Source: Prevotellaceae bacterium (GTDB lineage: Bacteria > Bacteroidota > Bacteroidia > Bacteroidales > Paludibacteraceae). From it: a DNA stretch of 20,929 nt. The stretch lies in assembly GCA_031270565.1 (NCBI GenBank), contig JAISXJ010000141.1:1-20929 (forward strand), written 5' to 3'. How positions within the stretch are numbered: the stretch's first letter is position 1; every line of letters begins with the position of its first letter. Shown piece by piece: positions 1 to 8,345 of this stretch. The position numbers were made by a program, and so were the translations under genes. Under the pieces are notes generated by a model, which did not search any database, had not been told where the DNA came from, and was given only the letters and a program-made list of their open reading frames with translations.

Positions 1-300
1 GGGTTGAACTAAATGATAATTCAACCCATACGGGTTGATGTTCAGCGTATTGCGATGTCCATAAGTTGCACTTACGGTTATTCACATAACGCCCTAACGG
101 GCAAAAAAACGGCTTCCTATACTGCCTGCAAGGCAGAATTTTCATAACCGCAGGTCATCGACCTGCGGCATAAGCACGACACACCAACCTCTGCCTGACT
201 TGTCTGAAAGACAACATCTTCATAACCGCAGGTCATCGACCTGCGGCAGGGAAGTAAGCAGAGCGCACTGCCTGAAAAGGCAGGACTTTTTATTTTCTAA
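1..300. repeat. Mosaic of palindromic intergenic repeats
   Basis: No credible gene is seen here; the stretch is built from short palindromes. Bases 1-8 and 20-27 form an 8-bp stem. Two identical 30-bp units lie at 141-170 and 219-248; each contains a hairpin with 9-bp arms CCGCAGGTC/GACCTGCGG around the loop ATC (148-168 in the first). Bases 91-118 recur exactly in inverted orientation at 14789-14816, and 187-214 recur with two mismatches in direct orientation at 14758-14785. These look like REP/MITE-type intergenic elements. The left edge is cut by the window. Function unknown. Confidence 0.7.
268..292 (+). terminator. Possible intrinsic terminator
   Basis: A 6-bp stem CTGCCT/AGGCAG with a GAAA loop (268-283) is followed by GACTTTTTATTTT. 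This could end transcription from a gene left of the window. It may equally be another palindrome of the repeat mosaic. Confidence 0.35.
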
Positions 301-429
301 ATGCACAACGGGTTTATTAAAGTGTAGTTATTAATTCGTGAATAATAAATAATGCTCTTGTGCACGTCTTGATTCTTGATTCTAAAACGCGATTTATCGC
401 GCCTTTATTAAATAACGACACTCTAATAG

Positions 430-456
430 TTGATAACTAAAAAAGGCGTATCTTTG
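430..456 (+). promoter_or_regulatory. Bacteroidetes-type promoter for the glycogen operon
   Basis: TATCTTTG at 449-456 fits the TAnnTTTG -7 consensus of Bacteroidetes, with TTG at 430-432 in the -33 position (16 bp between, somewhat short). Transcription would start near 463, giving a leader of about 90 nt before the ATG at 552. Confidence 0.6.
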
Positions 457-551
457 CAATTGAATTTCAGAATCCATAATTGTCAATTCTTTTTCCCTCT
501 TTCGCCCCCGTCGGAGGGATGTTAACAACTAACCGTTATTGCCATATTGTT

Positions 552-2492
552 ATGAACTACTTAAAATTCGACAAACTGCTGTTAACCAACCTTGAGAAAT
601 CCCGCTCAAAGGAGGTCTTGCGGACAAACAGTCTGGGCGGCTACTCCTCGACAACTATTATCAACTGTAATACCCGCAAGTATCACGGTTTGCTTGTAGC
701 GCCGGCGCCAGCGCTTGACAACGATAATCACGTGTTTATCGCTGCGTGTGATGAAACGATTATTCAACACGGCGCCGAATTTAACCTTGCCGTTCGCGAG
801 TATCAGGGCAATTACTTTAGCCCCAGAGGACACAAGTATATTCGTGAGTTTCATGCCGACGGCGTGGCAACAACCATCTACCGTGTTGGTGGCGTTATTC
901 TGAAAAAGGAACGTCTTTTGGTACAGGAAGAAAACCGCGTACTTCTCAGTTATGAATTGCTTGAAGCACATTCCCCCACAACACTTCGCCTAAAACCCTT
1001 TCTCGCATTCCGCAGCGTCCACGCTCTGACACACGAGAATCCACATATTAATACCGGTTATTCGGAAGTGCAAAATGGCGTTAGCTTCTGTCTCTATGAA
1101 GGCTATCCGTCGTTAGTGATGCAGACTAACAGGCAAAACAAATTCGTATCGCACAATGACTGGTATCGCGACATTGAGTACTACAAGGAGCAGGAACGCG
1201 GCTATGAATGTCGGGAAGACCTTTTTGTACCCGGCTATTTTGAAATGCCCATAAAGCGTGGAGAGGTCATTGTCTTTTCGGCGGGACTGTCGCCGCTGCC
1301 TGCCATACAGATTAAGCGCCTGTTTGACGCCGAAAAAGCCCGTACCGAAGTGCGTAGCGATTTCTTTTCCTGTTTAAAAGTTGCTGCCCGACAGTTCTAT
1401 GTAACGCAAAAGGACGGCTATTATCTTCTGGCAGGTTATCCGTGGTTTCAGTATCGTGCCAGAGACGCCTTTATTGCCCTTCCGGGTGCAACACTGGCAA
1501 TAGGCGATGTTGACATGTTCGAGAAAATGATGTTGATAGGGTCGCGTGCGGTGGATGATTTTATAACAGCCAGTCCGAAATCTACACGCTTGAAGGAGGT
1601 CAGCGCTCCCGATGTACTGTTATGGTATATATGGGCAATCCAGCAGTATGCCCTTGCCACGACCTTTGCGCAGGCGGCGCAAAACTACGGACAGCAGATA
1701 CTTGATGTGCTGGCGTTCATCAAGAAACAACAGCATCCCAACCTCTTCATGCACAGGAATGGTCTTTTATATACGAATGGCACGCAAAAGCCTGCCACAT
1801 GGATGAATGCCATTGAAGATGACAGACCCATTACGCCGCGTACAGGTTATATTGTAGAAATAAATGCCCTTTGGTATAATGTATTGAAATTCGGAGCGAG
1901 TATTGCCGAAGCGCTGGGACAAAACAATCAGGCGGCATTGCTCGATTATCAGGCGGGCGGCGCGGCGCAGTCGTTTGTGGAATACTTCTGGAATGGCGCC
2001 TATCTCTATGACTTCATTGACGGCGACTACCGCAATCCCGAAGTACGTCCCAACATGATTTTTGCTATCTCGCTTCCCTATTCTCCATTAAACAAAACCC
2101 AACAGAAAGCCACTCTTGATATTATCACGCGCGAATTGCTGACCATCAAAGGTCTCAGGACGCTTAGTCCGAAGAGTAGCATGTACAGACCGAATTATGT
2201 CGGGGGCGTGAGCGAGCGTAATCACAACTATCACAACGGTCCGGTCTGGCCCTGGACAACGGCAGCATTTATCGAGGCATATTTACGAATATATAAAACC
2301 AGCGGCATCTCTTTTGTGAACCGGTTGCTTGCCGGCTTCGAGAGCGAGTTAACCGAACTGACCGTCGGAACGCTTTCGGAGATATACGACGGCAATCCTC
2401 CCTTTAAAGGACACGGCGCTATGAGTTACGCTATGACGGTAGCCGAGTTGCTGAGAGCTATACATATTTCCAAACATTTTGTCGAACAATAA
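552..2492 (+). CDS. Glycogen debranching enzyme (amylo-alpha-1,6-glucosidase, GH133 type)
   Basis: Cytoplasmic enzyme expected to hydrolyse alpha-1,6 branch stubs of glycogen. From the ATG at 552 it is 646 aa, usual for the bacterial family. The N-terminal GDE domain carries SYSSTT-like GGYSSTTIINCNTRKYHGLL, typical of the family start. The C-terminal (alpha/alpha)6 GDE_C domain shows AGYPWF...RDAFIALPG, TPRTGYIVEINALWYN, YHNGPVWPW and SEIYDG, whose Glu is a probable catalytic base. A TTG at 480 and an ATG at 519 are in frame, but the translation MNYLKFDKLLL from 552 matches how the family begins. Oddity: the conserved TWMDA-like motif reads TWMNA, so an Asp I associate with catalysis is Asn; I am not sure this is unusual in Bacteroidales. 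Twelve nt separate it from the glycosyltransferase gene, so they are probably co-transcribed. Confidence 0.93.
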   Translation: MNYLKFDKLLLTNLEKSRSKEVLRTNSLGGYSSTTIINCNTRKYHGLLVAPAPALDNDNHVFIAACDETIIQHGAEFNLAVREYQGNYFSPRGHKYIREFHADGVATTIYRVGGVILKKERLLVQEENRVLLSYELLEAHSPTTLRLKPFLAFRSVHALTHENPHINTGYSEVQNGVSFCLYEGYPSLVMQTNRQNKFVSHNDWYRDIEYYKEQERGYECREDLFVPGYFEMPIKRGEVIVFSAGLSPLPAIQIKRLFDAEKARTEVRSDFFSCLKVAARQFYVTQKDGYYLLAGYPWFQYRARDAFIALPGATLAIGDVDMFEKMMLIGSRAVDDFITASPKSTRLKEVSAPDVLLWYIWAIQQYALATTFAQAAQNYGQQILDVLAFIKKQQHPNLFMHRNGLLYTNGTQKPATWMNAIEDDRPITPRTGYIVEINALWYNVLKFGASIAEALGQNNQAALLDYQAGGAAQSFVEYFWNGAYLYDFIDGDYRNPEVRPNMIFAISLPYSPLNKTQQKATLDIITRELLTIKGLRTLSPKSSMYRPNYVGGVSERNHNYHNGPVWPWTTAAFIEAYLRIYKTSGISFVNRLLAGFESELTELTVGTLSEIYDGNPPFKGHGAMSYAMTVAELLRAIHISKHFVEQ

Positions 2493-2504
2493 AATCTTAT
2501 TATC

Positions 2505-3749
2505 ATGAAAGCATTAATGTTCGGATGGGAATTTCCACCACACATACTCGGAGGACTTGGCACAGCCAGCTATGGACTGACAAAGGGTATGGCTACGCAG
2601 TCGGATATGGATATAACCTTTGTTATCCCCAGCCCCTGGGGGGACGAAGACCGGAGTTTCCTGCAAATCATCGGGGCGAATCGCGTACCGGTGGTATGGC
2701 GCGATGTTGACAGGCATTACGTTGAGCAGCGCATTGGCGAGAGTGCGGAGAATTATTTCCGCTTCCGTAACGGTATTCGTTACGACTTTCGCCGCATCGG
2801 TACGGATGATTTGGGCTGTATTCATTTTTCCGGACGTTATCCTGAGAATCTTATGGAAGAGATTTCAAACTATGAAGCGGTGGGCAGTGTGCTGGCGCAC
2901 GTGCTGGAGTTTGATATTATCCATTCCCACGACTGGCTTACCTATCCCGCCGGACGCTTTGCCAAACACATATCCGGCAAGCCGCTGGTTGTGCATGTGC
3001 ACGCCACAGACTACGACCGCAGTCGGGGACGGGTGAATCCCGACGTGTACCGTATTGAAAAGGAGGGCATGGACGCCGCCGACCATATTATTACCGTCAG
3101 CAATCTCACCCGTCAAACGGTTATTGAAAAATATCATCAACATCCCGACAAGGTAACCACCGTACACAATGCCGTAGAGCCTCTTGACTTTGTAAATACA
3201 CTCGTCAAGACGCCGCGCAAAGACAAGATAGTAACCTTTCTTGGGCGAATCACCATGCAGAAGGGACCCGAATATTTTGTCGAGGTAGCGGCGCGGGCGC
3301 TGCAAAAGACGCAAGGGGTGCGTTTCGTAATGGCTGGTTCCGGCGATATGATGTCTGAAATGATTCGTCTGGTTGCCAAAAAAGGCATCGCCGACCGCTT
3401 CTACTTTACCGGCTTTCTCACAGGGAGAAAGGTGTACGAAATGCTTACCGAGAGCGACGTCTATATGATGCCTTCCGTCTCCGAGCCTTTCGGCATCTCT
3501 CCGCTTGAGGCGATGATAGCGGGAACGCCCTGCATTATCTCTAAACAGTCGGGATGCGCCGAAATTCTGGAGAACGCCATTAAGACAGACTATTGGGATA
3601 TTGATGTTATGGCGGACTTTATTCACGCCATCGTGAAGTATCCTGCACTGCACCGGACGCTCCGGAAAAACGGTCTGGACGAAATCGCCAACATCAAATG
3701 GGAATATGCCGGCGAGAAAGTACGGGACATTTATAACAGATTAACTTAA
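2505..3749 (+). CDS. GT4-family glycosyltransferase, probable glycogen/glucan synthase
   Basis: A 414-aa GT-B fold glycosyltransferase expected to extend alpha-1,4-glucan from an NDP-glucose donor in the cytoplasm. The start MKALMFGWEFPPHILGGLG has the Gly-rich glucan-synthase-like N-terminal loop (FPPHILGGLG) that binds donor phosphate. HSHDWLT lies in the first Rossmann domain. The second domain has FLGRITMQKGPEYF and the GT4 signature EPFGISPLEA (E-x7-E), followed by GTPCIISKQSGCAEIL. It sits between the debranching enzyme (12 nt upstream) and the GH57 gene (16 nt downstream). This debrancher-GT4-GH57 order is one I know from Bacteroidales genomes, which supports a role in glycogen metabolism. 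The acceptor and donor cannot be proved from sequence. Confidence 0.9.
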   Translation: MKALMFGWEFPPHILGGLGTASYGLTKGMATQSDMDITFVIPSPWGDEDRSFLQIIGANRVPVVWRDVDRHYVEQRIGESAENYFRFRNGIRYDFRRIGTDDLGCIHFSGRYPENLMEEISNYEAVGSVLAHVLEFDIIHSHDWLTYPAGRFAKHISGKPLVVHVHATDYDRSRGRVNPDVYRIEKEGMDAADHIITVSNLTRQTVIEKYHQHPDKVTTVHNAVEPLDFVNTLVKTPRKDKIVTFLGRITMQKGPEYFVEVAARALQKTQGVRFVMAGSGDMMSEMIRLVAKKGIADRFYFTGFLTGRKVYEMLTESDVYMMPSVSEPFGISPLEAMIAGTPCIISKQSGCAEILENAIKTDYWDIDVMADFIHAIVKYPALHRTLRKNGLDEIANIKWEYAGEKVRDIYNRLT

Positions 3750-3765
3750 TTAATTCTTTACAGTA

Positions 3766-5079
3766 ATGAAATCAATTAACTTCATTTTCCGCATTCATCA
3801 GCGCTTTAATCTGAAGCATTATGCCTTTTTTGATATTGGCAACGACCACTACTATTACGATGACTATGCCAATGAATCCGCTATGCAGGCTACCGTCGAA
3901 AACAACTGTCTCGAAGCGAACCGCACCCTGCTGGAGATGATTCGCAGTGCAAACGGTAAGTTTAAAGTGTCATTCTCTATCTCGGGTTTGGCGCTGGAGC
4001 AGTTTGAACAGTTTGCGCCGGCTGTCATTGACTCCTTTCGTGAGCTGGCAAAAACAGGCTGCGTAGAATTTCTGGCAACCCCTTACGCTCATTCGCTGGC
4101 GGCGCTTTACAACGAGCAGGAATTTGTTGAGCAGGTAACGTTGCAGGCAGACAAAATTAAAGCGCTGTTCGGGCGCAAGCCGACCGTCTTTGCCAATCTG
4201 GCGCTGCTTTATTCCGACGAAATCGGTGAAATGGTTGCCGGAATGGGATACAAAGCCATTCTGGTGGAAGGCGCAAAACATGTGCTTGGATGGAAAAGTC
4301 CGCATTATCTTTATCACCATATCAATAACCCAAAACTCAAACTGCTGGTGCGGAATGACAAACTCAGCGACGACATAAACTACCGTTTCTCGCAGTGGCA
4401 ATGGGACCAGTATCCGCTTACCGCCGAGAAGTTTGTGAAGTGGGTAAGCGCTGCTCCGGCAGAGGAGAAAGTCTTTAATATCTGTATGGGGTATGAGGCG
4501 CTGGGGCTAATCAACAGTCGCAGTAGCGGTATCTTTGACTTCTTCAAGGCGTTGCCGATGTTCGCTCTGGAAGAGGGAATAACCTTTGCGCTACCCTCAG
4601 AGTGCGTTGAGCGGCACAAACCCATTGACGTGCTGTCGAGCATTCATCCTGTGTCCTGGACGGACGAGGAGAAAGATATTTCGGCGTGGTGCGGGAATGA
4701 GTTGCAGCAGGAAGCACTCGGCAAACTCTACAGTCTGGCAGACCGCGTGCATCTCTGTTCGGATATGCTTCTGAAATTTGACTGGCTGAGGTTGCAGGAC
4801 GCCTCACACTTCTTCGTTATGGCAACCAAACATTATTCCAACGGAAAAATCTACGCGCAGCCTATCGCTTATGAATCGCCCTATCACGCATTCATTAACT
4901 ATATGAACGTCCTTTCCGACTTTATGGAGCGTGTTGAGGCGCAATTTCCTTCATCTGTTGAAAACGAAGAACTTAATGCACTCTTGAAAACGATTTACAA
5001 TCAGGAAAAAGAGATAGCGCAGTTAAAGAAAAAGGCATCGCAACTGAAAGAGACGCGGTCGAAAGGAACGCAGAAATAG
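3766..5079 (+). CDS. GH57 alpha-amylase-like protein, probably catalytically dead
   Basis: A 437-aa member of GH57 (alpha-amylase/4-alpha-glucanotransferase family) in the glycogen operon. Family landmarks are present: FFDIGNDHYYYDDYANES, KFKVSFSISG, CVEFLATPYAHSL, SDEIGEMV, EGAKHVLGWKSPHYLY and HPVSWTDEEKDISAW. The functional positions are degenerate, however. The first conserved block HQP reads HQR. The nucleophile block I expect as NTELIY reads NLALLY (codons GCG CTG), so Glu becomes Ala. The acid/base block expected as MDYETFG reads MGYEALG, so Asp becomes Gly. The fold should be kept while hydrolysis is lost. GH57 amylase-like homologues lacking one or both catalytic residues are, as I recall, already known in Bacteroidetes. 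The last ~40 residues are a charged, coiled-coil-like tail (EKEIAQLKKKASQLKET). A carbohydrate-binding or scaffolding role is inference. Confidence 0.85.
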   Translation: MKSINFIFRIHQRFNLKHYAFFDIGNDHYYYDDYANESAMQATVENNCLEANRTLLEMIRSANGKFKVSFSISGLALEQFEQFAPAVIDSFRELAKTGCVEFLATPYAHSLAALYNEQEFVEQVTLQADKIKALFGRKPTVFANLALLYSDEIGEMVAGMGYKAILVEGAKHVLGWKSPHYLYHHINNPKLKLLVRNDKLSDDINYRFSQWQWDQYPLTAEKFVKWVSAAPAEEKVFNICMGYEALGLINSRSSGIFDFFKALPMFALEEGITFALPSECVERHKPIDVLSSIHPVSWTDEEKDISAWCGNELQQEALGKLYSLADRVHLCSDMLLKFDWLRLQDASHFFVMATKHYSNGKIYAQPIAYESPYHAFINYMNVLSDFMERVEAQFPSSVENEELNALLKTIYNQEKEIAQLKKKASQLKETRSKGTQK

Positions 5080-5087
5080 GGTGTGAT

Positions 5088-5849
5088 ATGGTGGAGGTTG
5101 TAATCATTGGCGCGGGCAATCTTGCCACGCATCTGGGAGAGGCGCTGCCGAAGGAGGGGTTTCGGGTGGTTCAAATTTACAGCCGTACCGAGAGCGCGGC
5201 GCTCGCGCTGGCATTCCGTATCGGAGCTGACTTTACCGCTAATCCTGCCGAGATATACCCCGACGCAGACCTTTACATTTACGCCGTTACCGATGATGCG
5301 CTGCCCGACGTAATCAGAGCCGTAAACACCGACAGGGGGTTGCACGTGCACACTTCGGGGTGTCAGCCGGTAACGCTCTTTGAAGGCATACGTTCCTGTT
5401 ACGGGGTATGCTATCCTTTTCAGACATTTTCTGCAGGAACATCTGTCAATTTCAGAGAGACCCCGCTCTTTCTTGAAGCCTCCGATACTGCCGCATACGA
5501 CCGCCTGCTGACTGTCGGCAGGCGCATCTCCAACAACGTGTTCCCGCTTGATTCCGACGGACGGCGCAGGCTGCATCTTGCAGGCGTTTTTGCCTCGAAC
5601 TTCACAAACGCTCTTTATGTCATCACGGAGAAAATCCTTGCAGAACAGGGAATTTCATTCAGAGTGGCATTACCGCTGATTCGCGAAGGGGTTGCAAAGT
5701 TAAATGAGCTGTCGCCTGCAGATGCGCAGACCGGACCTGCCATTCGCGGGGACAGCGCAACGCTCGCCGCACATCTTGATTTGCTTGCCGGACATCCTGA
5801 ATGGCAAAAACTCTACAAGTTGATTAGTCATCTAATATCTGACCGGTAA
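5088..5849 (+). CDS. Rossmann-fold/DUF2520 oxidoreductase-like protein
   Basis: A 253-aa cytoplasmic protein. The N-terminus MVEVVIIGAGNLATHLGEAL holds a dinucleotide-binding GxGNLA motif (residues about 8-17), as in ProC and F420-dependent NADP oxidoreductases. A helical C-terminal DUF2520-type domain follows, with HTSG and CYPFQTFS in the middle and FASNFTNALY near residue 170. Proteins of this architecture are common in Bacteroidetes; their substrate is unknown to me. The ATG lies 8 nt after the GH57 stop, so it probably shares the operon. A link to glycogen metabolism is not implied by the family and could be merely positional. Confidence 0.82.
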   Translation: MVEVVIIGAGNLATHLGEALPKEGFRVVQIYSRTESAALALAFRIGADFTANPAEIYPDADLYIYAVTDDALPDVIRAVNTDRGLHVHTSGCQPVTLFEGIRSCYGVCYPFQTFSAGTSVNFRETPLFLEASDTAAYDRLLTVGRRISNNVFPLDSDGRRRLHLAGVFASNFTNALYVITEKILAEQGISFRVALPLIREGVAKLNELSPADAQTGPAIRGDSATLAAHLDLLAGHPEWQKLYKLISHLISDR

Positions 5850-5882
5850 GCCTGTATTATTAATTATTAAACACACTATTTT

Positions 5883-7253
5883 ATGGCAAAAGACCAGACT
5901 GTTTTTCTCTGTCAGAGTTGCGGCGCCGACTATCCAAGGGCTTACGGCAAATGTCCTGCCTGCGGCGCGTGGAATTCGTTTGTGGAACACCGCGTCCGGA
6001 AGCAGCCGACAGCCGGAGGGGCATTGCAATTTGCGTCAGCAGGTAAAGTACCCCGTTTGCTCAAGGACGTGGACGCAACACAGGAACAACGTATTGATAC
6101 ATCAAGCGAAGAACTTAATCGCGTACTCGGTGGCGGACTGGTAGCGGGGTCGCTGGTGCTTATCGGCGGCGAGCCGGGCATCGGCAAATCAACATTAGTA
6201 TTGCAGGTGGCAATCAGGATGCGCGGAAAACGTGTTCTGTACGTATCCGGCGAGGAAAGTGAAAGACAACTAAAACTGCGTGCCGAACGAATCGGCAAAA
6301 TGGAAAGCACGTGTTATATCCTTGCCGAAACCGCGCTGGAAGAGATATTTACCCATATTACAAATGTACAGCCCGATTTGGTTATCATTGATTCGATACA
6401 GACTATCGCGGCAACTGCCGCCGATGCCGCAATGGGAAGTATTTCGCAAGTGAGGGAGTGTTCGGCGGCACTGCTGCAGTTCGCCAAAAACTCGAATATT
6501 CCCATCTTTCTCATCGGACACATTACCAAAGAGGGAAGCATCGCGGGACCTAAACTGTTAGAACACATTGTGGATACGGTGTTGCAGTTTGAGGGCGACA
6601 GACATTATATGTACCGTATTCTCCGCGCTCATAAAAACCGTTTCGGCAGTACCGATGAGCTGGCTATCTTCGAGATGCAGCACGACGGGCTGCGCGAAGT
6701 GTCGAACCCATCGGAGTTGCTGCTCTCCCAGAATAATGACGGCTTGAGCGGCATTGCCATTGCCGCAATGATAGAAGGAGTGCGACCATTCCTCGTGGAA
6801 GTGCAGGCATTGGTATCCACTGCAGCATACGGTACGCCACAGCGGTCTGCCACAGGATTCGATGCACGCAGAATGAATATGCTGCTCGCCGTACTCGAAA
6901 AGCGGGCAGGCTTCAAGCTGCCGCAAAAGGATGTCTTTCTGAATATTGCCGGAGGCTTGCGGGTGAATGACCCCGCAGTGGATTTGGCTGTGCTTGCTGC
7001 CGTACTCTCATCGAATCTGGATATTGCTTTGCCCCGAAATATTGCTTTGGCAGGCGAAGTGGGACTTTCCGGAGAGATACGTCCTGTCAATCGCATTGAA
7101 CAGCGTATTGCAGAGGCGGAAAGGTTGGGATTTCATAAAATCATTATCCCCGACGGCAATTTCTCGAAGCTCACAGGCAAACGTCATCAAATAGAGGTGG
7201 TTGGAGCAGGAAAGGTAGAGGAGGTATTCCGAATATTGTTCGGGAATGAATAA
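5883..7253 (+). CDS. radA: DNA repair protein RadA
   Basis: A 456-aa RecA-like ATPase that promotes branch migration and processing of recombination intermediates. Domains in order: a zinc finger with C10-x2-C13 and C24-x2-C27; the ATPase core with Walker A GGEPGIGKST (residues 95-104) and Walker B LVIIDS; the RadA-specific KNRFG motif (residues 251-255); and a C-terminal Lon-protease-like domain with AGEVGLSGEIRPV. Length and motif order match the family throughout, with no sign of damage. It starts 33 nt after the DUF2520 gene with no promoter visible between, so it may be the last gene of the operon. Confidence 0.97.
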   Translation: MAKDQTVFLCQSCGADYPRAYGKCPACGAWNSFVEHRVRKQPTAGGALQFASAGKVPRLLKDVDATQEQRIDTSSEELNRVLGGGLVAGSLVLIGGEPGIGKSTLVLQVAIRMRGKRVLYVSGEESERQLKLRAERIGKMESTCYILAETALEEIFTHITNVQPDLVIIDSIQTIAATAADAAMGSISQVRECSAALLQFAKNSNIPIFLIGHITKEGSIAGPKLLEHIVDTVLQFEGDRHYMYRILRAHKNRFGSTDELAIFEMQHDGLREVSNPSELLLSQNNDGLSGIAIAAMIEGVRPFLVEVQALVSTAAYGTPQRSATGFDARRMNMLLAVLEKRAGFKLPQKDVFLNIAGGLRVNDPAVDLAVLAAVLSSNLDIALPRNIALAGEVGLSGEIRPVNRIEQRIAEAERLGFHKIIIPDGNFSKLTGKRHQIEVVGAGKVEEVFRILFGNE

Positions 7254-7265
7254 TAAGGGGACTTC

Positions 7266-7313
7266 GCTTGCCACTGAGGTAAAAGCGGAGTTTACGAACG
7301 TAAATGAGCATTT
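7266..7313. repeat. Dispersed repeat R1, copy 1
   Basis: This 48-bp segment just after radA matches the reverse complement of 20688-20735 with two mismatches. It includes GGTAAAAGCGGAGTTTAC. It lies outside genes in both places. The rest of 7254-7458 holds no gene I trust: a 64-codon ORF at 7323 has no family resemblance and low-complexity sequence. Confidence 0.8.
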
Positions 7314-7458
7314 CCCCGATTTTTGGAAGAAAAAATCAGGATAACAAAAAAGCAAGAAAAACAAGATACAGCCTATTATACAGCGCTTTTTGAGGGTTTG
7401 AAATTCCGCTTTTGTTTTTTGTTATTATTCTGTTTTTTGGGTTATTTTTTGTTACTCG

Positions 7459-7492
7459 TTTGTTACTCATTCAAAAAAATGTTGTACCTTTG
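7459..7492 (+). promoter_or_regulatory. Bacteroidetes-type promoter for the beta-barrel gene
   Basis: TTTG at 7459-7462 and TACCTTTG at 7485-7492 are separated by 22 bp, close to the -33/-7 arrangement of the Bacteroidetes primary sigma factor. The start codon at 7519 follows after a short leader of about 20 nt. Confidence 0.75.
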
Positions 7493-7518
7493 CCCTCAAA
7501 TCTTAAATAGATTTTGAT

Positions 7519-8232
7519 ATGAATGATTTAATAAAAAAGATTTTTTTCATTTGTTTTTTGTTGCTCGTCGTGGTTAAGAGTAATGTGTCGGCACAAACTT
7601 CCAAATTTGAGTTTGGCGTTAGAGGAGGTTTAAATCTATCGACCGCAATCGTTAATGATGCCGCTGCAATCAAGTTTAAATCCGGTTATCATATCGGAGG
7701 TACCGTTGATTATTTCTTTACTCAAAAATTCGGACTTCAATCAGGATTATTTTTGTCGGAAAAAGGCTCAAAACTTGTCGGTTTTAACAGCGGAAGCTAT
7801 GTTGGCGGAAAACCCGATTATACTTTCACATTTAATGAATTGTATTTAAAATTACCTCTATATCTTGTCTTTAGAAAAAGCATTTCCGATAAATTTAATG
7901 TAAATATATGTTTTGGAACGTATTTTGCTTATGGTATCGGTGGAAAAACCAAGCGGACATTGCATAACGGTATCTTTTCCGATGGAAGCACAGAAAGAGA
8001 ATGGAACACGTTTGGAAACGGAGTTTATGATGAATCGCGCGATTGGCTTAGAGGAGAAACTTTAAATCAATTCGATTTTGGCGCAGGAATTAAGGTGGAT
8101 TTTGAATACAATAAGTTTATTTTAGGTATTGGTTTGGAATCTGGTATAATTGATATTATGGCTACAAGTATACAGGAGGATATACATTATCGAAATGAGA
8201 ATATTAGCGTTTCTGTTGGATACAGATTTTAG
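7519..8232 (+). CDS. Outer-membrane beta-barrel protein (PorT/OMP_b-brl_2 type)
   Basis: A 237-aa protein with a clear signal peptide: basic MNDLIKK, a hydrophobic core, and a probable cleavage site after VSA at residue 25. The mature part begins QTSKFEFGVRGGLNLST, the typical opening of the PorT-family outer-membrane barrel. Alternating hydrophobic and polar strands follow (GYHIGGTVDYFF, FGLQSGLFLSEKG, LYLKLPLYLVF). It ends NISVSVGYRF, with the terminal aromatic expected of a Bam substrate. Codons are more A/T-rich than in the glycogen genes. Ligand or function is unknown. It appears monocistronic. Confidence 0.88.
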   Translation: MNDLIKKIFFICFLLLVVVKSNVSAQTSKFEFGVRGGLNLSTAIVNDAAAIKFKSGYHIGGTVDYFFTQKFGLQSGLFLSEKGSKLVGFNSGSYVGGKPDYTFTFNELYLKLPLYLVFRKSISDKFNVNICFGTYFAYGIGGKTKRTLHNGIFSDGSTEREWNTFGNGVYDESRDWLRGETLNQFDFGAGIKVDFEYNKFILGIGLESGIIDIMATSIQEDIHYRNENISVSVGYRF

Positions 8233-8345
8233 TATTTTTTATTCTTTTCGGATGATATTAACAAATGTTAGGCTATCAAGGAGTGCGACAGGTTTTTGAA
8301 ACCGCTACGGATTTCGTCCCCTGCCAAGCGCCCGGTAGAGGCTGA
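8233..8345. other. Boundary of prophage remnant, possible repeat
   Basis: A 113-bp gap between the beta-barrel gene and the 3' end of the scaffold-like phage gene. No promoter or clear terminator is seen. A capsid gene would normally follow the scaffold gene on the minus strand, but nothing phage-like continues, so a deletion or insertion junction lies here or just inside the gene. The segment has the look of a dispersed intergenic element, but no second copy is in this window. Confidence 0.4.

Noticed and set aside
141..248. Two identical 30-bp palindromic repeats resembling a CRISPR array
   Set aside because: Only two copies, no regular spacers, no cas genes, and related pieces occur elsewhere in intergenic DNA; a REP-like element fits better.
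480..551. Extended N-terminus of the debranching enzyme from TTG 480
   Set aside because: The family-like N-terminus begins at the ATG at 552, and the extra 24 residues lack similarity to any expected segment.
2865..3653. 262-codon minus-strand ORF
   Set aside because: It is the antisense shadow of the GT4 gene, with no recognisable domain.
7323..7517. 64-codon ORF before the beta-barrel gene
   Set aside because: Low-complexity Phe/Leu-rich translation overlapping the promoter at 7459-7492; no family resemblance.
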